Shown here piece after piece: positions 1 to 9,403 of a stretch of DNA of 64,000 nucleotides; position 1 is the first letter of the stretch, and the number at the start of each line of letters is the position of its first letter. Under the pieces are notes generated by a model. The model was not told where the DNA came from. It worked only from the letters and a program-made list of their open reading frames with translations, and did no database searches. Source of the DNA: Terribacillus saccharophilus (GTDB lineage: Bacteria > Bacillota > Bacilli > Bacillales > Amphibacillaceae); the NCBI GenBank assembly GCA_900110015.1, contig FOCD01000005.1:62001-126000 (forward strand), read 5' to 3'. The translations under genes and the position numbers were made by a program.

Positions 1-433
1 TAATGATACAAAGGAACACGACACTTGCGATACCAACTGCAGCTGTCCATTTTGTGTTCCAGCCGAACAAATTGACCATGAGCGTTCCGAAGTAAAGTCC
101 GAGCGCTCCGATGATGGCTGGTCCATAAAGAATCGTTTGCACCCAGCCGCATAAGAAGCCCCATAGTTCGCCGTATGTTTCCTCTAAATATGCGTACAAA
201 CCACCAGTCTTTGGAATTTGTACACCTACTTCAGCAATGGTCAGACCACCTGCAAGTGTAAGCAGACCGCCGATTAACCAAGCGAGCATGGCAATTTCAG
301 AACTGCCAGCATGACTCAGCACAGGTCCTGGTTTCATAAACACTCCAGAGCCGATGATGGTTCCTACTACAATGGATAAACCTAGAAATAGTCCGATTTC
401 TTTCTTTAATGCTGTGTTCTCTGGTTGTTTCAT
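1..433 (-). CDS. steT: Amino-acid permease, SteT-like (3' part beyond window)
   Basis: The first 144 residues of an APC-superfamily (LAT-type) amino-acid exchanger; the gene runs off the left edge. The N-terminus has the family glycine-rich first helix (GTIIGSGVFMKPG) followed by an IAEVGVQIPKTGG stretch and FLCGWVQ. From memory this is very close to B. subtilis SteT/YkbA, a serine/threonine exchanger. The ATG is preceded by AAGGAGTGACATC, a strong ribosome binding site. On the minus strand a TATAAT (499-504) lies about 65 bases upstream, and the terminator of the PHP gene separates the two genes. Substrate is inferred from similarity only. Confidence 0.82.
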   Translation of the reverse strand, partial: MKQPENTALKKEIGLFLGLSIVVGTIIGSGVFMKPGPVLSHAGSSEIAMLAWLIGGLLTLAGGLTIAEVGVQIPKTGGLYAYLEETYGELWGFLCGWVQTILYGPAIIGALGLYFGTLMVNLFGWNTKWTAAVGIASVVFLCII

Positions 434-570
434 GATGTCACTCCTTATCGACGCAGCATACTGCATTCCTTTAGTGTAGTAATGAAGATATGTAGTTCAT
501 TATAGGAAATGTGCCTGCAAATAGAAACTAGAAAAAGTATTCTGACTTGTAAGGGTTTTATCATAAAAAT

Positions 571-599
571 AAGGAGCTTGCAGCAATCTGCAGCTCCTT
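571..599 (-). terminator. Rho-independent terminator of the PHP phosphatase gene
   Basis: Inverted repeat AAGGAGC/GCTCCTT with an inner TGCAG/CTGCA stem and a CAAT loop, followed on the minus strand by TATTTTTAT. It lies 40 bases past the stop codon of the PHP gene. Confidence 0.85.
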
Positions 600-638
600 T
601 GGATAGTATCTTCATTTGATGGGTAATTATACGATTGT

Positions 639-1454
639 TCAGCCTAGCGGCATTGCTTTGCGCTGGCACTTTTCGAACGTTTGAATCTCTGTGTAGCCGA
701 CCTGTTTGGCAAGCTCGACTGCCTCTTGGTATGCATAACCTACATGCTTTGGTGCATGAGCATCAGAGTTTATCACAATGCCAACACCAGCATCATAGCA
801 TTTCTGCAATAAAACAGGATCCGGATATATTTCTCCGACCGGCTTCCGCAGTCCAGCTGTACTAATTTCGATACACGTATCATTCTCAGCGAGCGCTTTG
901 ACAACTCGATCATATTCTCCTTCGACAAATGCTTGATCGTCAGGTTTATAGCCGAAAATCTTAATCAAATCAATATGGCCGATAAAGCTGAATAGCTTGG
1001 ATTGAGCGAGTGTAATGATTTGGTCGTAATAATCACGATATGCCTGCTTTAAATCACGTTTTTCATATTCATCTTTGAAAATATCCAGATCGATTCCCCA
1101 CTCACGAATCCAGTGCACGGAACCGACGACATAGTCGAAAGGATGCTGATTGAGGAATTCAGCCATTTCGGCTTCCTTACCAGGTGTATAATCCATTTCG
1201 ATCCCCATCTTGACGGGTAGCCCAGCTTGTTTGATTTCATTGAAAAAAGCGAGATAATCCTTGAAATGAAGTGTCCTGCGGTTTTCTACCCACGGATTGG
1301 ATAGGATTTTATTTGTTTCCTGAAAGAAGTAAGCATGCTCAGAAATGCCGAATTCCTGTATTCCTTTTTCTTTAGCCACACCCAGATATTCGCGGATATA
1401 GTCCAAAGTGAACGAACCTGTCTCTGCCATATGTACATGATAATCTGTCAACAT
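639..1454 (-). CDS. PHP-domain phosphatase, HisJ family (histidinol-phosphatase-like)
   Basis: A 271-residue PHP metallo-phosphoesterase. The metal-ligand motifs are visible: DYHVHM at the N-terminus, ISEHA near residue 38, MGIEMDY near 84, VGSVHW near 111, GHID near 162 and NSDAH near 231. Length matches HisJ-type histidinol-phosphatases (B. subtilis HisJ, 268 residues), the histidine biosynthesis enzyme removing phosphate from histidinol phosphate. No other his gene is nearby, so a different phosphate ester substrate is possible. The start ATG follows TAGGAGTGGGACGTT. A perfect palindrome ATTCTGCAGAAT (1497-1508) sits just upstream and could be an operator. Confidence 0.78.
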   Translation of the reverse strand: MLTDYHVHMAETGSFTLDYIREYLGVAKEKGIQEFGISEHAYFFQETNKILSNPWVENRRTLHFKDYLAFFNEIKQAGLPVKMGIEMDYTPGKEAEMAEFLNQHPFDYVVGSVHWIREWGIDLDIFKDEYEKRDLKQAYRDYYDQIITLAQSKLFSFIGHIDLIKIFGYKPDDQAFVEGEYDRVVKALAENDTCIEISTAGLRKPVGEIYPDPVLLQKCYDAGVGIVINSDAHAPKHVGYAYQEAVELAKQVGYTEIQTFEKCQRKAMPLG

Positions 1455-1575
1455 AACGTCCCACTCCTAACAGTTAAGTTAAAAATAGTGTGACATATTC
1501 TGCAGAATGTTCCAAGAAAAGATTTCACACCCTGCCTCCTAGAGGGCTTATCCTTGAACTTCTGCAAAATAAAAA

Positions 1576-1601
1576 AAGCTCCGCCTTTACAGGAAGAGCT
1601 T
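1576..1601 (-). terminator. Terminator behind the 27-codon ORF
   Basis: AAGCTC/GAGCTT hairpin with additional inner pairing, followed on the minus strand by seven T residues and TATTTT. It begins 16 bases past the stop codon of the short ORF at 1617-1700 and supports that ORF as a separate transcription unit. Confidence 0.75.
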
Positions 1602-1616
1602 GCCTGGGATATGGGA

Positions 1617-1700
1617 TTAGAAGATAGAGTGCAAGTAACCGCCGATGCTGCTGATTAAAAGAGTTGCTGCGAGAATCGCATTGAAGTGACTATTTTTCAT
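1617..1700 (-). CDS. Small hydrophobic peptide, 27 residues (unrecognised)
   Basis: A short minus-strand ORF of 27 codons starting MKNSHFNAIL and ending with a TAA. After a polar head it has one continuous hydrophobic segment (about residues 6-21, ending ISSIGG), long enough for one membrane helix. It has a ribosome binding site (AAAGGACAGG, 5-8 bases before ATG), an extended -10 TGCTATGAT (TATGAT at 1784-1789) giving a leader of about 77 bases, and its own terminator at 1576-1601. I do not recognise a family. It may be a small membrane peptide, or the transcript may act as RNA. Confidence 0.5.
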   Translation of the reverse strand: MKNSHFNAILAATLLISSIGGYLHSIF

Positions 1701-1854
1701 GGTGTTCCTGTCCTTTCCGTAGATTGAATTGTTGTTTATTTACCCGTTTCGTTGTGTTTATAACCTGTTCTGATCTTGGATTAATCATAGCATGCAGGAT
1801 TCTTGTACTTCTTCATGATTCAGTAGAAAAATTGTGTAAAAAGTGTGGAATAGA

Positions 1855-1892
1855 AAAATCGACTGCATGCTTATCGCGATGCAGCCGATTTT
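1855..1892 (-). terminator. Strong hairpin terminator without an obvious upstream gene
   Basis: AAAATCG/CGATTTT outer stem and CTGCAT/ATGCAG inner stem; on the minus strand the right arm runs into TTTTTC. No established gene precedes it. It may end a short transcript starting at a TATAAT (1965-1970, minus strand) or a 38-codon ORF (1938-2054, minus strand). Confidence 0.6.
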
Positions 1893-2054
1893 GAGGTTCG
1901 TCTCATTAGTGGATAATGAGGTATGTAGTATGTAGTGCTAAACCTGTTGTAAGGTTGTCTCACTATTATAAAGGCTCATTTCAGAAAAATAAACAGGTAA
2001 ATTAAGATATTCACAAACTAAGCAGCTGATGGGACTATCTTCATGGCGAATCAT

Positions 2055-2083
2055 TTGTTTGAAGACTTTCTTTCGGGTATAAT
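2055..2083 (+). promoter_or_regulatory. Promoter upstream of yybS
   Basis: TTGTTT (2055-2060), a 17-base spacer and TATAAT (2078-2083). Transcription would start near 2090, giving a leader of about 130 bases before the yybS start codon. Confidence 0.7.
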
Positions 2084-2146
2084 CGTGGGGTAGCAATTTT
2101 TCAGATGTATGGCTTTTTATACGCCTTCATCTATTACAAACGAACT

Positions 2147-2175
2147 AAAAGCACAGCCTATGCAGCTGTGCTTTT
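2147..2175 (+). terminator. Terminator-like hairpin in the yybS leader
   Basis: An 11-bp perfect stem, AAAAGCACAGC / GCTGTGCTTTT, with a 7-base loop and a TTTTTC tail. It lies between the TATAAT promoter at 2078 and the yybS start at 2220, so it should attenuate yybS transcription or end a short independent transcript. Confidence 0.65.
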
Positions 2176-2219
2176 TCTACAAGTGCAAGATTACATATTT
2201 AAATGGGGTGTCACGATTC

Positions 2220-3158
2220 ATGAACAATGCTCGACAATTGACGGAAGGGGCTATGTTAGCTGGGATTTATCTGGTTCTTCTGCTTATCGCAATATTTGCA
2301 CCAGTAATCAGCTTGCTGGCGATGCTTGCAATGCCGGTGCCGATTATCCTCTATTGGACCCGCCATGGTTTTAAGCCAGGTATTTACTTTTCTATCGTCA
2401 TCCTGCTCCTATCCTTCATAGGAACGCTTGCTGGCTTCTTCTTAACGATTTCAATCGTGATTGGAGCGGCAGCGACGGGTTATTCCCTTCATCATAAGCA
2501 ATCGACATATGAAGCTTTGTTAAAAGGAGCAGCAGGATATGCACTTGGATTCACCATATTCTTAGCTGGGACGCAATTTGTTTCAGGAATAAACATGATT
2601 GATGAAATTCAAAACAGCTATCAGGCTACGCTTCAGTCGCTCCAATCCGAGATGGATACAGTTGGGGTAGGCGTAACTGATGCTCAGTGGGAACAGGTCA
2701 ATGCTATGTTTGATTATATCATGGTGCTGATCCCGACAATGATCGCTGTCTTCTCTCTGTTGTATGCTTTTATCACGCAATGGCTGGCCCAGAAGATCCA
2801 TAATCGTCAGAGTAAAGATAAGATCCTTTATCCGCCATTCCGCCGGTTCAACCTGCCGGTCATCGTCTTGTTCATCTATTTCATCGGTTCTTTCGCTCGC
2901 TGGTTCGATATAGATCCGAATGGATGGTTCTATCCGATTGTTGCCAATGTCACGGAGCTTGCCGGAATCCTGCTTGTACTGCAAGGATTTTCATTCTTCT
3001 TCTATTTTGCTCATCACCGGAAGTTGCCGAAGGTACTGCCGATTCTTGCAGTCGTACTATCGGTCCTTTTCGGGACAGTACTGCTGTATCTTGTGCGTAT
3101 TTTGGGTATAATTGATGTAGGATTCAGGCTGCGGGAACGGATGAGCAGCAAAAAGTAG
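2220..3158 (+). CDS. yybS: YybS family membrane protein (DUF2232)
   Basis: A polytopic membrane protein of 312 residues with about eight hydrophobic segments, matching B. subtilis YybS in length, hydrophobic profile and position (yybS-gdpP-rplI-dnaC). The start chosen is ATG 2220, which has GGGGTG nine bases upstream and gives MNNARQLTEGAMLAG, the usual family beginning. An in-frame ATG at 2109 has no ribosome binding site and its extension is read through the leader hairpin. Function is not established; the family is widespread next to gdpP. An extracellular acidic segment (about 125-165) precedes a pair of late membrane helices. Confidence 0.85.
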   Translation: MNNARQLTEGAMLAGIYLVLLLIAIFAPVISLLAMLAMPVPIILYWTRHGFKPGIYFSIVILLLSFIGTLAGFFLTISIVIGAAATGYSLHHKQSTYEALLKGAAGYALGFTIFLAGTQFVSGINMIDEIQNSYQATLQSLQSEMDTVGVGVTDAQWEQVNAMFDYIMVLIPTMIAVFSLLYAFITQWLAQKIHNRQSKDKILYPPFRRFNLPVIVLFIYFIGSFARWFDIDPNGWFYPIVANVTELAGILLVLQGFSFFFYFAHHRKLPKVLPILAVVLSVLFGTVLLYLVRILGIIDVGFRLRERMSSKK

Positions 3159-3194
3159 CATGGTCGCGGAATTTAGGTTTAGGAGCTGACATAT

Positions 3195-5162
3195 ATGCCA
3201 GAGATATTTAAGAAACCAGCATTAAGTAAGCATTTGATCGTGACATATGTTCTTGCTGTGATCCTGCTTATTTGTGTGTGGTTTTATGAATGGAAGCTTG
3301 GGCTGCCGCTGACAGTGCTACTGGCTCTGTCTTTCTTCTACAGTATACTCACTGAACAGAAGATGCAGGACCAGACGGAGGAGTACATTTCAACAATGTC
3401 CCACCGTGTGAAGAAGGTCGGCGAGGAAGCGCTCTTGGAGATGCCGATCGGGATCGTACTGTACAGCGAAAATTACCAGATTGAATGGACAACACCTTAT
3501 ATGAACAGGTTTGCAGAGGACACACTTGTTGGTGCCCCGCTGGATGACTTGTCTGGTGCTTTGATACCAGCAATCAAAGATGAAAAAAACGAGGTTTGGA
3601 TTACGCTTGATGATTTTGATTTCCTGACTGTAATCAAAAAAGAAGAGCGGCTTCTATATTTATTCGATCGGACGAAGCAGCTGGAAATCCAGAACCTATA
3701 TAATGAAGAACAAACAGTTCTAGCTATCATTTTTCTAGATAACTATGAAGAAATGACCCAGAATCTTGATGACACAGCGAAGAGTCAGATCAATTCCCGC
3801 GTAACAGCTCAATTAAATGATTGGTCACGCCAAAAAGGTCTTTACTTAAAGCGTACATCTCAGGAAAGATTTCTAGCGGTACTCAATCAGCGCATTTTGA
3901 AAGAACTTGAGAAGACAAAATTTGAGATTCTTGACGAGATTCGTGGATTGATAACAGATCAAAATATACCGATCACACTTAGTATTGGTGTCGGCGCTGG
4001 CGGGCAGACATTACCGGAGCTCGGAGAACTTGCGCAATCCAGTCTAGATTTGGCACTAGGTCGCGGCGGAGACCAGGTTGCGATCAAAGGTGAAGCGGGC
4101 AAGGTGCGTTTCTATGGCGGCAAGACGAATCCAATGGAGAAACGGACCAGGGTTCGGGCGCGTGTTATATCACATGCATTGAAGGAATTGGTCAAGCAGA
4201 GTGAGCAGGTGCTCATCATGGGGCATAAAACACCGGATATGGATTCTGTCGGAGCTGCCATCGGAATCTTGAAAATAGCAGAAGCAAATGATATTGTCGG
4301 GCATATCGTGCTTGATAAGCAGGATATTACAGGAGTTTCTAAGCTGATGTCCGCCATCCAAAAGGAAGAAGAGCTTTGGGAGCAATTCATCAGTCCGGAA
4401 GAAGCGCTCGATCGGGTAACGAAAAACACACTTGTTGTCGTTGTCGATACACACAAGCCTGCAATGGTAGCTGATGATAGACTGCTCAGTAAAACGGAGC
4501 ATGTTGTGGTGATCGATCACCATCGCCGGGCAGAGGAATTCATTGAAAAGCCGACGCTCGTCTATATGGAGCCATATGCTTCTTCGACAGCAGAGCTTGT
4601 GACAGAGCTATTGGACTATCAGCCTAAGAAGCTGCGATTGTCCACCTTGGAAGCAAGTGCCTTGCTTGCAGGCATCATCGTGGATACGAAAAGCTTCACG
4701 CTTCGTACTGGTTCTCGAACATTCGATGCGGCATCTTATCTACGCTCCAAAGGTGCCGATACCGTCCTTGTACAGCGTTTTATGAAAGAGGATCTGGATA
4801 CGTATGTGAAACGGGCACACTTAATTGAACATACAGAGATTTACCGGGAAGGCATCGCAATATCTGCGGGGGAAAAGGGGCAGGTATTCGGTCCGGTTGT
4901 CATCGCCCAGGCGGCAGATACGCTGCTGACGATGGATGGTGTGAGTGCAAGCTTTGTCATATCTGAGCGGGAAGATGGCCGTATCGGAATCAGTGCCAGA
5001 TCACTTGGGCAAGTCAATGTGCAGGTGATCATGGAGAGGATGAATGGCGGCGGTCATTTGACCAATGCCGCGACGCAGATTTCTGATACAACTGTAGAGG
5101 CAGCCAAACAAGAGCTGCAGCAGATCATTGATGAATATGTTGAAGGGAGAAAAGAAGAATGA
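3195..5162 (+). CDS. gdpP: Cyclic-di-AMP phosphodiesterase GdpP
   Basis: Membrane-bound c-di-AMP phosphodiesterase of 655 residues (B. subtilis 659). Order: two N-terminal membrane helices (about 12-50), a PAS-like haem/ligand domain (about 80-165), a degenerate GGDEF domain (about 173-300), then DHH (motif [12 protein letters not shown] at 343-354, DHH at 441-443) and DHHA1 (GGGH at 618-621). The aspartates and histidines of the Mn-binding catalytic site are all present. It hydrolyses c-di-AMP to pApA and so affects potassium homeostasis, cell-wall stress and beta-lactam tolerance. The TGA overlaps the ATG of rplI, so the two are translationally coupled. Confidence 0.96.
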   Translation: MPEIFKKPALSKHLIVTYVLAVILLICVWFYEWKLGLPLTVLLALSFFYSILTEQKMQDQTEEYISTMSHRVKKVGEEALLEMPIGIVLYSENYQIEWTTPYMNRFAEDTLVGAPLDDLSGALIPAIKDEKNEVWITLDDFDFLTVIKKEERLLYLFDRTKQLEIQNLYNEEQTVLAIIFLDNYEEMTQNLDDTAKSQINSRVTAQLNDWSRQKGLYLKRTSQERFLAVLNQRILKELEKTKFEILDEIRGLITDQNIPITLSIGVGAGGQTLPELGELAQSSLDLALGRGGDQVAIKGEAGKVRFYGGKTNPMEKRTRVRARVISHALKELVKQSEQVLIMGHKTPDMDSVGAAIGILKIAEANDIVGHIVLDKQDITGVSKLMSAIQKEEELWEQFISPEEALDRVTKNTLVVVVDTHKPAMVADDRLLSKTEHVVVIDHHRRAEEFIEKPTLVYMEPYASSTAELVTELLDYQPKKLRLSTLEASALLAGIIVDTKSFTLRTGSRTFDAASYLRSKGADTVLVQRFMKEDLDTYVKRAHLIEHTEIYREGIAISAGEKGQVFGPVVIAQAADTLLTMDGVSASFVISEREDGRIGISARSLGQVNVQVIMERMNGGGHLTNAATQISDTTVEAAKQELQQIIDEYVEGRKEE

Positions 5163-5605
5163 AAGTAATTTTTACGGAAGATGTAAAAGGTAAAGGGAAA
5201 AAAGGACAAGTAAAAGAAGTGCCAGATGGTTATGCACGGAATTACTTACTTAAAAATAAATTAGCTGTACCAGCTACAACAGGTAATGTGAAGGTACAGG
5301 AAGCAAAAGATAATAAGCAGCATCAGCTTGAACTCCAGGAAGTGGAGGATGCGAAGAAATTGAGTGAAACGCTTGCTAATCTTACAGTAGAAGTGAAAGC
5401 GAAATCCGGAGAAGGCGGCCGTCTTTTCGGATCGATCACAAGCAAACAAATCGCTGATGAGCTGAAAAAAACACATAAAATTAAATTGGATAAACGGAAA
5501 ATTGAATTGAGCGAACCGATTCGGGCACTTGGCTACCGTGACTTGGATGTGAAGCTGCATCCAGAAGTAACGGGTAAGGTGAAAGTCCATATCAGCGAGC
5601 AATAA
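5159..5605 (+). CDS. rplI: Large-subunit ribosomal protein bL9
   Basis: 148 residues, the standard bL9 length. It begins [20 protein letters not shown] and carries the conserved [13 protein letters not shown] segment in the N-terminal rRNA-binding domain, then the long connecting helix rich in charged residues and the C-terminal domain with RLFGSIT. The gene overlaps gdpP by four bases (ATGA) and the upstream AGGGAGAAAAG inside gdpP acts as its ribosome binding site. Confidence 0.97.
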   Translation: MKVIFTEDVKGKGKKGQVKEVPDGYARNYLLKNKLAVPATTGNVKVQEAKDNKQHQLELQEVEDAKKLSETLANLTVEVKAKSGEGGRLFGSITSKQIADELKKTHKIKLDKRKIELSEPIRALGYRDLDVKLHPEVTGKVKVHISEQ

Positions 5606-5636
5606 TTTTTTTCCAACAAAATACTAGCAGTTTTCC

Positions 5637-5676
5637 ATCCCCCTTTTGACACAAAAGGGGGATATTTCGGTACAAT
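5637..5676 (+). promoter_or_regulatory. Palindrome overlapping the presumptive dnaC promoter
   Basis: A perfect 12-bp inverted repeat (ATCCCCCTTTTG at 5637-5648; its complement at 5652-5663) with a 3-base loop. TTGACA (5646-5651) sits inside it, and TACAAT (5671-5676) follows after 19 bases. It could serve both as rplI transcription end and as promoter or operator for dnaC. The T-run after the stem is weak. Confidence 0.5.
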
Positions 5677-5705
5677 GGTAGCAGTATGCCAGAAATGGGG
5701 GAATC

Positions 5706-7073
5706 ATGATGGAAGAAGTCTGGAATGATCGGACCCCTCCACATAATATAGAAGCAGAGCAAGCTGTGATTGGTGCTATTTTCCTGGAGCCTGAAGCATT
5801 ATCGAGAGCGTCGGAACAGGTAATAGCTGACGATTTCTACCGAGCAAGCCACCAGCGTATCTTTGATGCGATGATGCGCCTATCTGATAGAGGAGAACCA
5901 GTTGACCTGGTAACCGTCACCACGGCACTTGCTAATGCAAAACTGTTGGAGGAGGTCGGTGGCGTTTCGTATTTGAGCGATCTTGCTAACGCCGTTCCAA
6001 CTGCAGCAAATATTGAATACTACAGTAAAATCGTAGCTGAAAAGGCGCTGCTGCGCCGACTTATACGTTCTGCTACGGATATTGTCACATCAAGCTTCGC
6101 TAAAGAAGATGCTGTGGATGATGTGCTCAATGAAGCAGAAAAATCAATTATGGAAGTATCCGGCCGAAAAAATTCCGGAGCTTTTCAGAACATAAAAGAC
6201 GTTTTGATCGATGTTTACGATAATATCGAGAAATTACATCATCAGAATGCTTCTATTACGGGTATTCCGACGGGTTATCGTGATTTAGATAAAATGACCT
6301 CCGGATTCCAGCGTAATGATTTGATTATCATTGCTGCCCGTCCTTCTGTAGGGAAGACGGCATTTGCCTTGAACATTGCTCAAAATGTATCGATACATGC
6401 AGGGGAAAATGTAGCTATCTTCAGTTTGGAGATGGGTGCCTCACAGCTTGTCTCGCGTATGCTTTGTGCAGAGGGGAATATCGATGCACAGCGTCTGCGG
6501 ACAGGAAGTCTTCAAGCGGAAGACTGGGCTAAGCTTACGATGGCGATGGGCAGCTTGTCTAATGCAGGAGTTTATATCGACGATACACCAGGTATCCGCG
6601 TAAGTGATATCCGTTCCAAATGCCGCCGTCTGAAGCAAGAAGGCGGATTAGGGATGATTTTGATTGATTACCTGCAGCTTATTATGGGTTCAAGCTCGGG
6701 AAAAGGAGAAAACCGTCAGCAAGAAGTATCGGAAATCTCTCGTTCCTTAAAAGCATTAGCCCGTGAATTGGAAGTACCAGTTATCGCTCTATCACAGCTT
6801 TCTCGTGGAGTAGAGCAACGACAGGATAAACGCCCGATGATGTCCGATTTACGTGAATCAGGAAGTATCGAGCAGGATGCCGATATCGTCGGCTTCCTAT
6901 ATCGTGATGATTATTACGATAAAGAATCGGAAAAACAGAATATCATTGAAATCATTCTGGCTAAGCAGCGTAACGGCCCGGTAGGAACAGTCGAGCTTGC
7001 GTTCGTGAAAGAGTATAATAAATTCGTAGATTTGGATCATAGATATTCGGAAAGCGATGTTCCGCCAGCATGA
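5706..7073 (+). CDS. dnaC: Replicative DNA helicase (DnaB type, DnaC in Bacillus)
   Basis: 455 residues, hexameric 5'-3' helicase that unwinds DNA ahead of the replisome. The N-terminal DnaB domain (NIEAEQAVIGAIF at 14-26) interacts with primase; the RecA-like motor carries Walker A ARPSVGKT (211-218), Walker B (MILIDYLQL), the H4-type motif around SQLSRGVEQR and RESGSIEQDADIV. The ATG follows GGGGGAATC. A second in-frame ATG is the next codon, so the exact start may be one residue later. A stem-loop terminator follows the stop, so dnaC and purA are separate units. Confidence 0.97.
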   Translation: MMEEVWNDRTPPHNIEAEQAVIGAIFLEPEALSRASEQVIADDFYRASHQRIFDAMMRLSDRGEPVDLVTVTTALANAKLLEEVGGVSYLSDLANAVPTAANIEYYSKIVAEKALLRRLIRSATDIVTSSFAKEDAVDDVLNEAEKSIMEVSGRKNSGAFQNIKDVLIDVYDNIEKLHHQNASITGIPTGYRDLDKMTSGFQRNDLIIIAARPSVGKTAFALNIAQNVSIHAGENVAIFSLEMGASQLVSRMLCAEGNIDAQRLRTGSLQAEDWAKLTMAMGSLSNAGVYIDDTPGIRVSDIRSKCRRLKQEGGLGMILIDYLQLIMGSSSGKGENRQQEVSEISRSLKALARELEVPVIALSQLSRGVEQRQDKRPMMSDLRESGSIEQDADIVGFLYRDDYYDKESEKQNIIEIILAKQRNGPVGTVELAFVKEYNKFVDLDHRYSESDVPPA

Positions 7074-7079
7074 TTACAG

Positions 7080-7107
7080 CACCCTATCAATTGATAGGGT
7101 GTTTTTT
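7080..7107 (+). terminator. dnaC terminator
   Basis: CACCCTATCAATTGATAGGGTG is a perfect palindrome followed by TTTTTT, seven bases past the dnaC stop codon. Confidence 0.92.
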
Positions 7108-7147
7108 AACGAACAAATATAGGACTTCATCATTAAATGTTCGGTTG
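7106..7147 (+). promoter_or_regulatory. PurR operator (two PurBoxes in inverted arrangement)
   Basis: CGAAC (7110-7114, in TTAACGAACAAATAT) and the inverted GTTCG (7139-7143, in ATTAAATGTTCGGTT). This is the paired, inverted arrangement bound by the Bacillus purine repressor PurR. It lies immediately upstream of the purA promoter, so purA should be repressed by PurR and derepressed by PRPP. Confidence 0.82.
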
Positions 7148-7152
7148 TATCA

Positions 7153-8515
<1,363 letters not shown>

Positions 8516-8520
8516 GTAAA

Positions 8521-8546
8521 AAATCGTCCATATGGGCGATTTTTTC
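8521..8546 (+). terminator. purA terminator
   Basis: AAATCG...CGATTT hairpin with a CCATATGG core and TTTTTTCTTTT tail, six bases past the purA stop codon. Confidence 0.88.
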
Positions 8547-8693
8547 TTTTATCTTCCAAAAAATACCGAATATACCCCTTCCAAAGACATTTGACCGAAA
8601 TTGCTGTAAAATAGGAAGGGTATGCAGATACTGATCTAGTAATATAAAAATAAAACACTTTAGATAAAAAACACTAGAAAGCGTGGGAATACG

Positions 8694-9398
8694 ATGAACC
8701 ATAAGATCTTAGTGGTGGACGACGAAAAACCAATCGCTGATATATTGAAATTCAACTTAGAAAAAGAAGGATATGAGGTAATCTGTGCCTATGACGGGGA
8801 TGCAGCTGTCGAATTAGTACAGCAAGAGAACCCGGATTTGATTCTTTTGGATATTATGCTGCCAAATAAAGACGGCAATGAAGTTTGCCGTGAAGTGCGG
8901 AAAACACATAATATGCCAATCATCATGCTGACTGCAAAGGATGCAGAGATCGATAAGGTGCTTGGTCTTGAGCTCGGTGCCGATGACTATGTCACAAAGC
9001 CATTCAGCAACCGGGAAGTAATCGCACGTGTTAAAGCGAATCTTCGCAGACAAGCGCAGATTCCAGAGGATGACAGCAAAGAGAACAAAGATATCGAAAT
9101 AGGTAAACTTGTCATTCATCCAGAAGCCTATACTGTAACAAATGATGGTGTACAGGTAGAACTGACACATCGCGAATTCGAATTACTTCATTACCTTGCC
9201 CGTCATAGCGGACAAGTTATGACGCGTGAACATTTGCTAGAGACAGTGTGGGGATATGACTACTTCGGGGATGTCCGAACAGTTGATGTTACCGTCCGCC
9301 GTCTCCGTGAAAAAATAGAAGACAATCCGAGCAGTCCGCTCTGGATCATTACACGAAGGGGTGTAGGATATTATCTTCGCAGCCCTGAACAGGAGTAA
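8694..9398 (+). CDS. walR: Essential response regulator WalR (YycF)
   Basis: 234-residue OmpR-type regulator: receiver domain (1-120) with acidic pocket DDE (9-11), phospho-acceptor D53 in [11 protein letters not shown], the T and K of the receiver switch (MLTAKD; VTKPF), then a winged-helix DNA-binding domain ending [12 protein letters not shown]. Closely follows B. subtilis WalR (235). It controls autolysins and peptidoglycan homeostasis with WalK. The ribosome binding site is weak (GTGGGAATACG). The 150 bases upstream hold the purA terminator and presumably the wal promoter; I cannot pick a confident -35/-10 pair. Confidence 0.97.
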   Translation: MNHKILVVDDEKPIADILKFNLEKEGYEVICAYDGDAAVELVQQENPDLILLDIMLPNKDGNEVCREVRKTHNMPIIMLTAKDAEIDKVLGLELGADDYVTKPFSNREVIARVKANLRRQAQIPEDDSKENKDIEIGKLVIHPEAYTVTNDGVQVELTHREFELLHYLARHSGQVMTREHLLETVWGYDYFGDVRTVDVTVRRLREKIEDNPSSPLWIITRRGVGYYLRSPEQE

Positions 9399-9403
9399 CA
9401 TCT

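Noticed and set aside
1049-1240. ORF inside the PHP phosphatase gene in another frame
   Set aside because: No ribosome binding site, no family resemblance, and it lies within a well-supported gene. The same holds for the other long antisense ORFs (for example 2583-2984, 14663-15124, 47990-48355).
2109-2219. Longer yybS start at ATG 2109
   Set aside because: No ribosome binding site, the extension runs through the leader terminator hairpin, and the family normally begins at the residue encoded at 2220.
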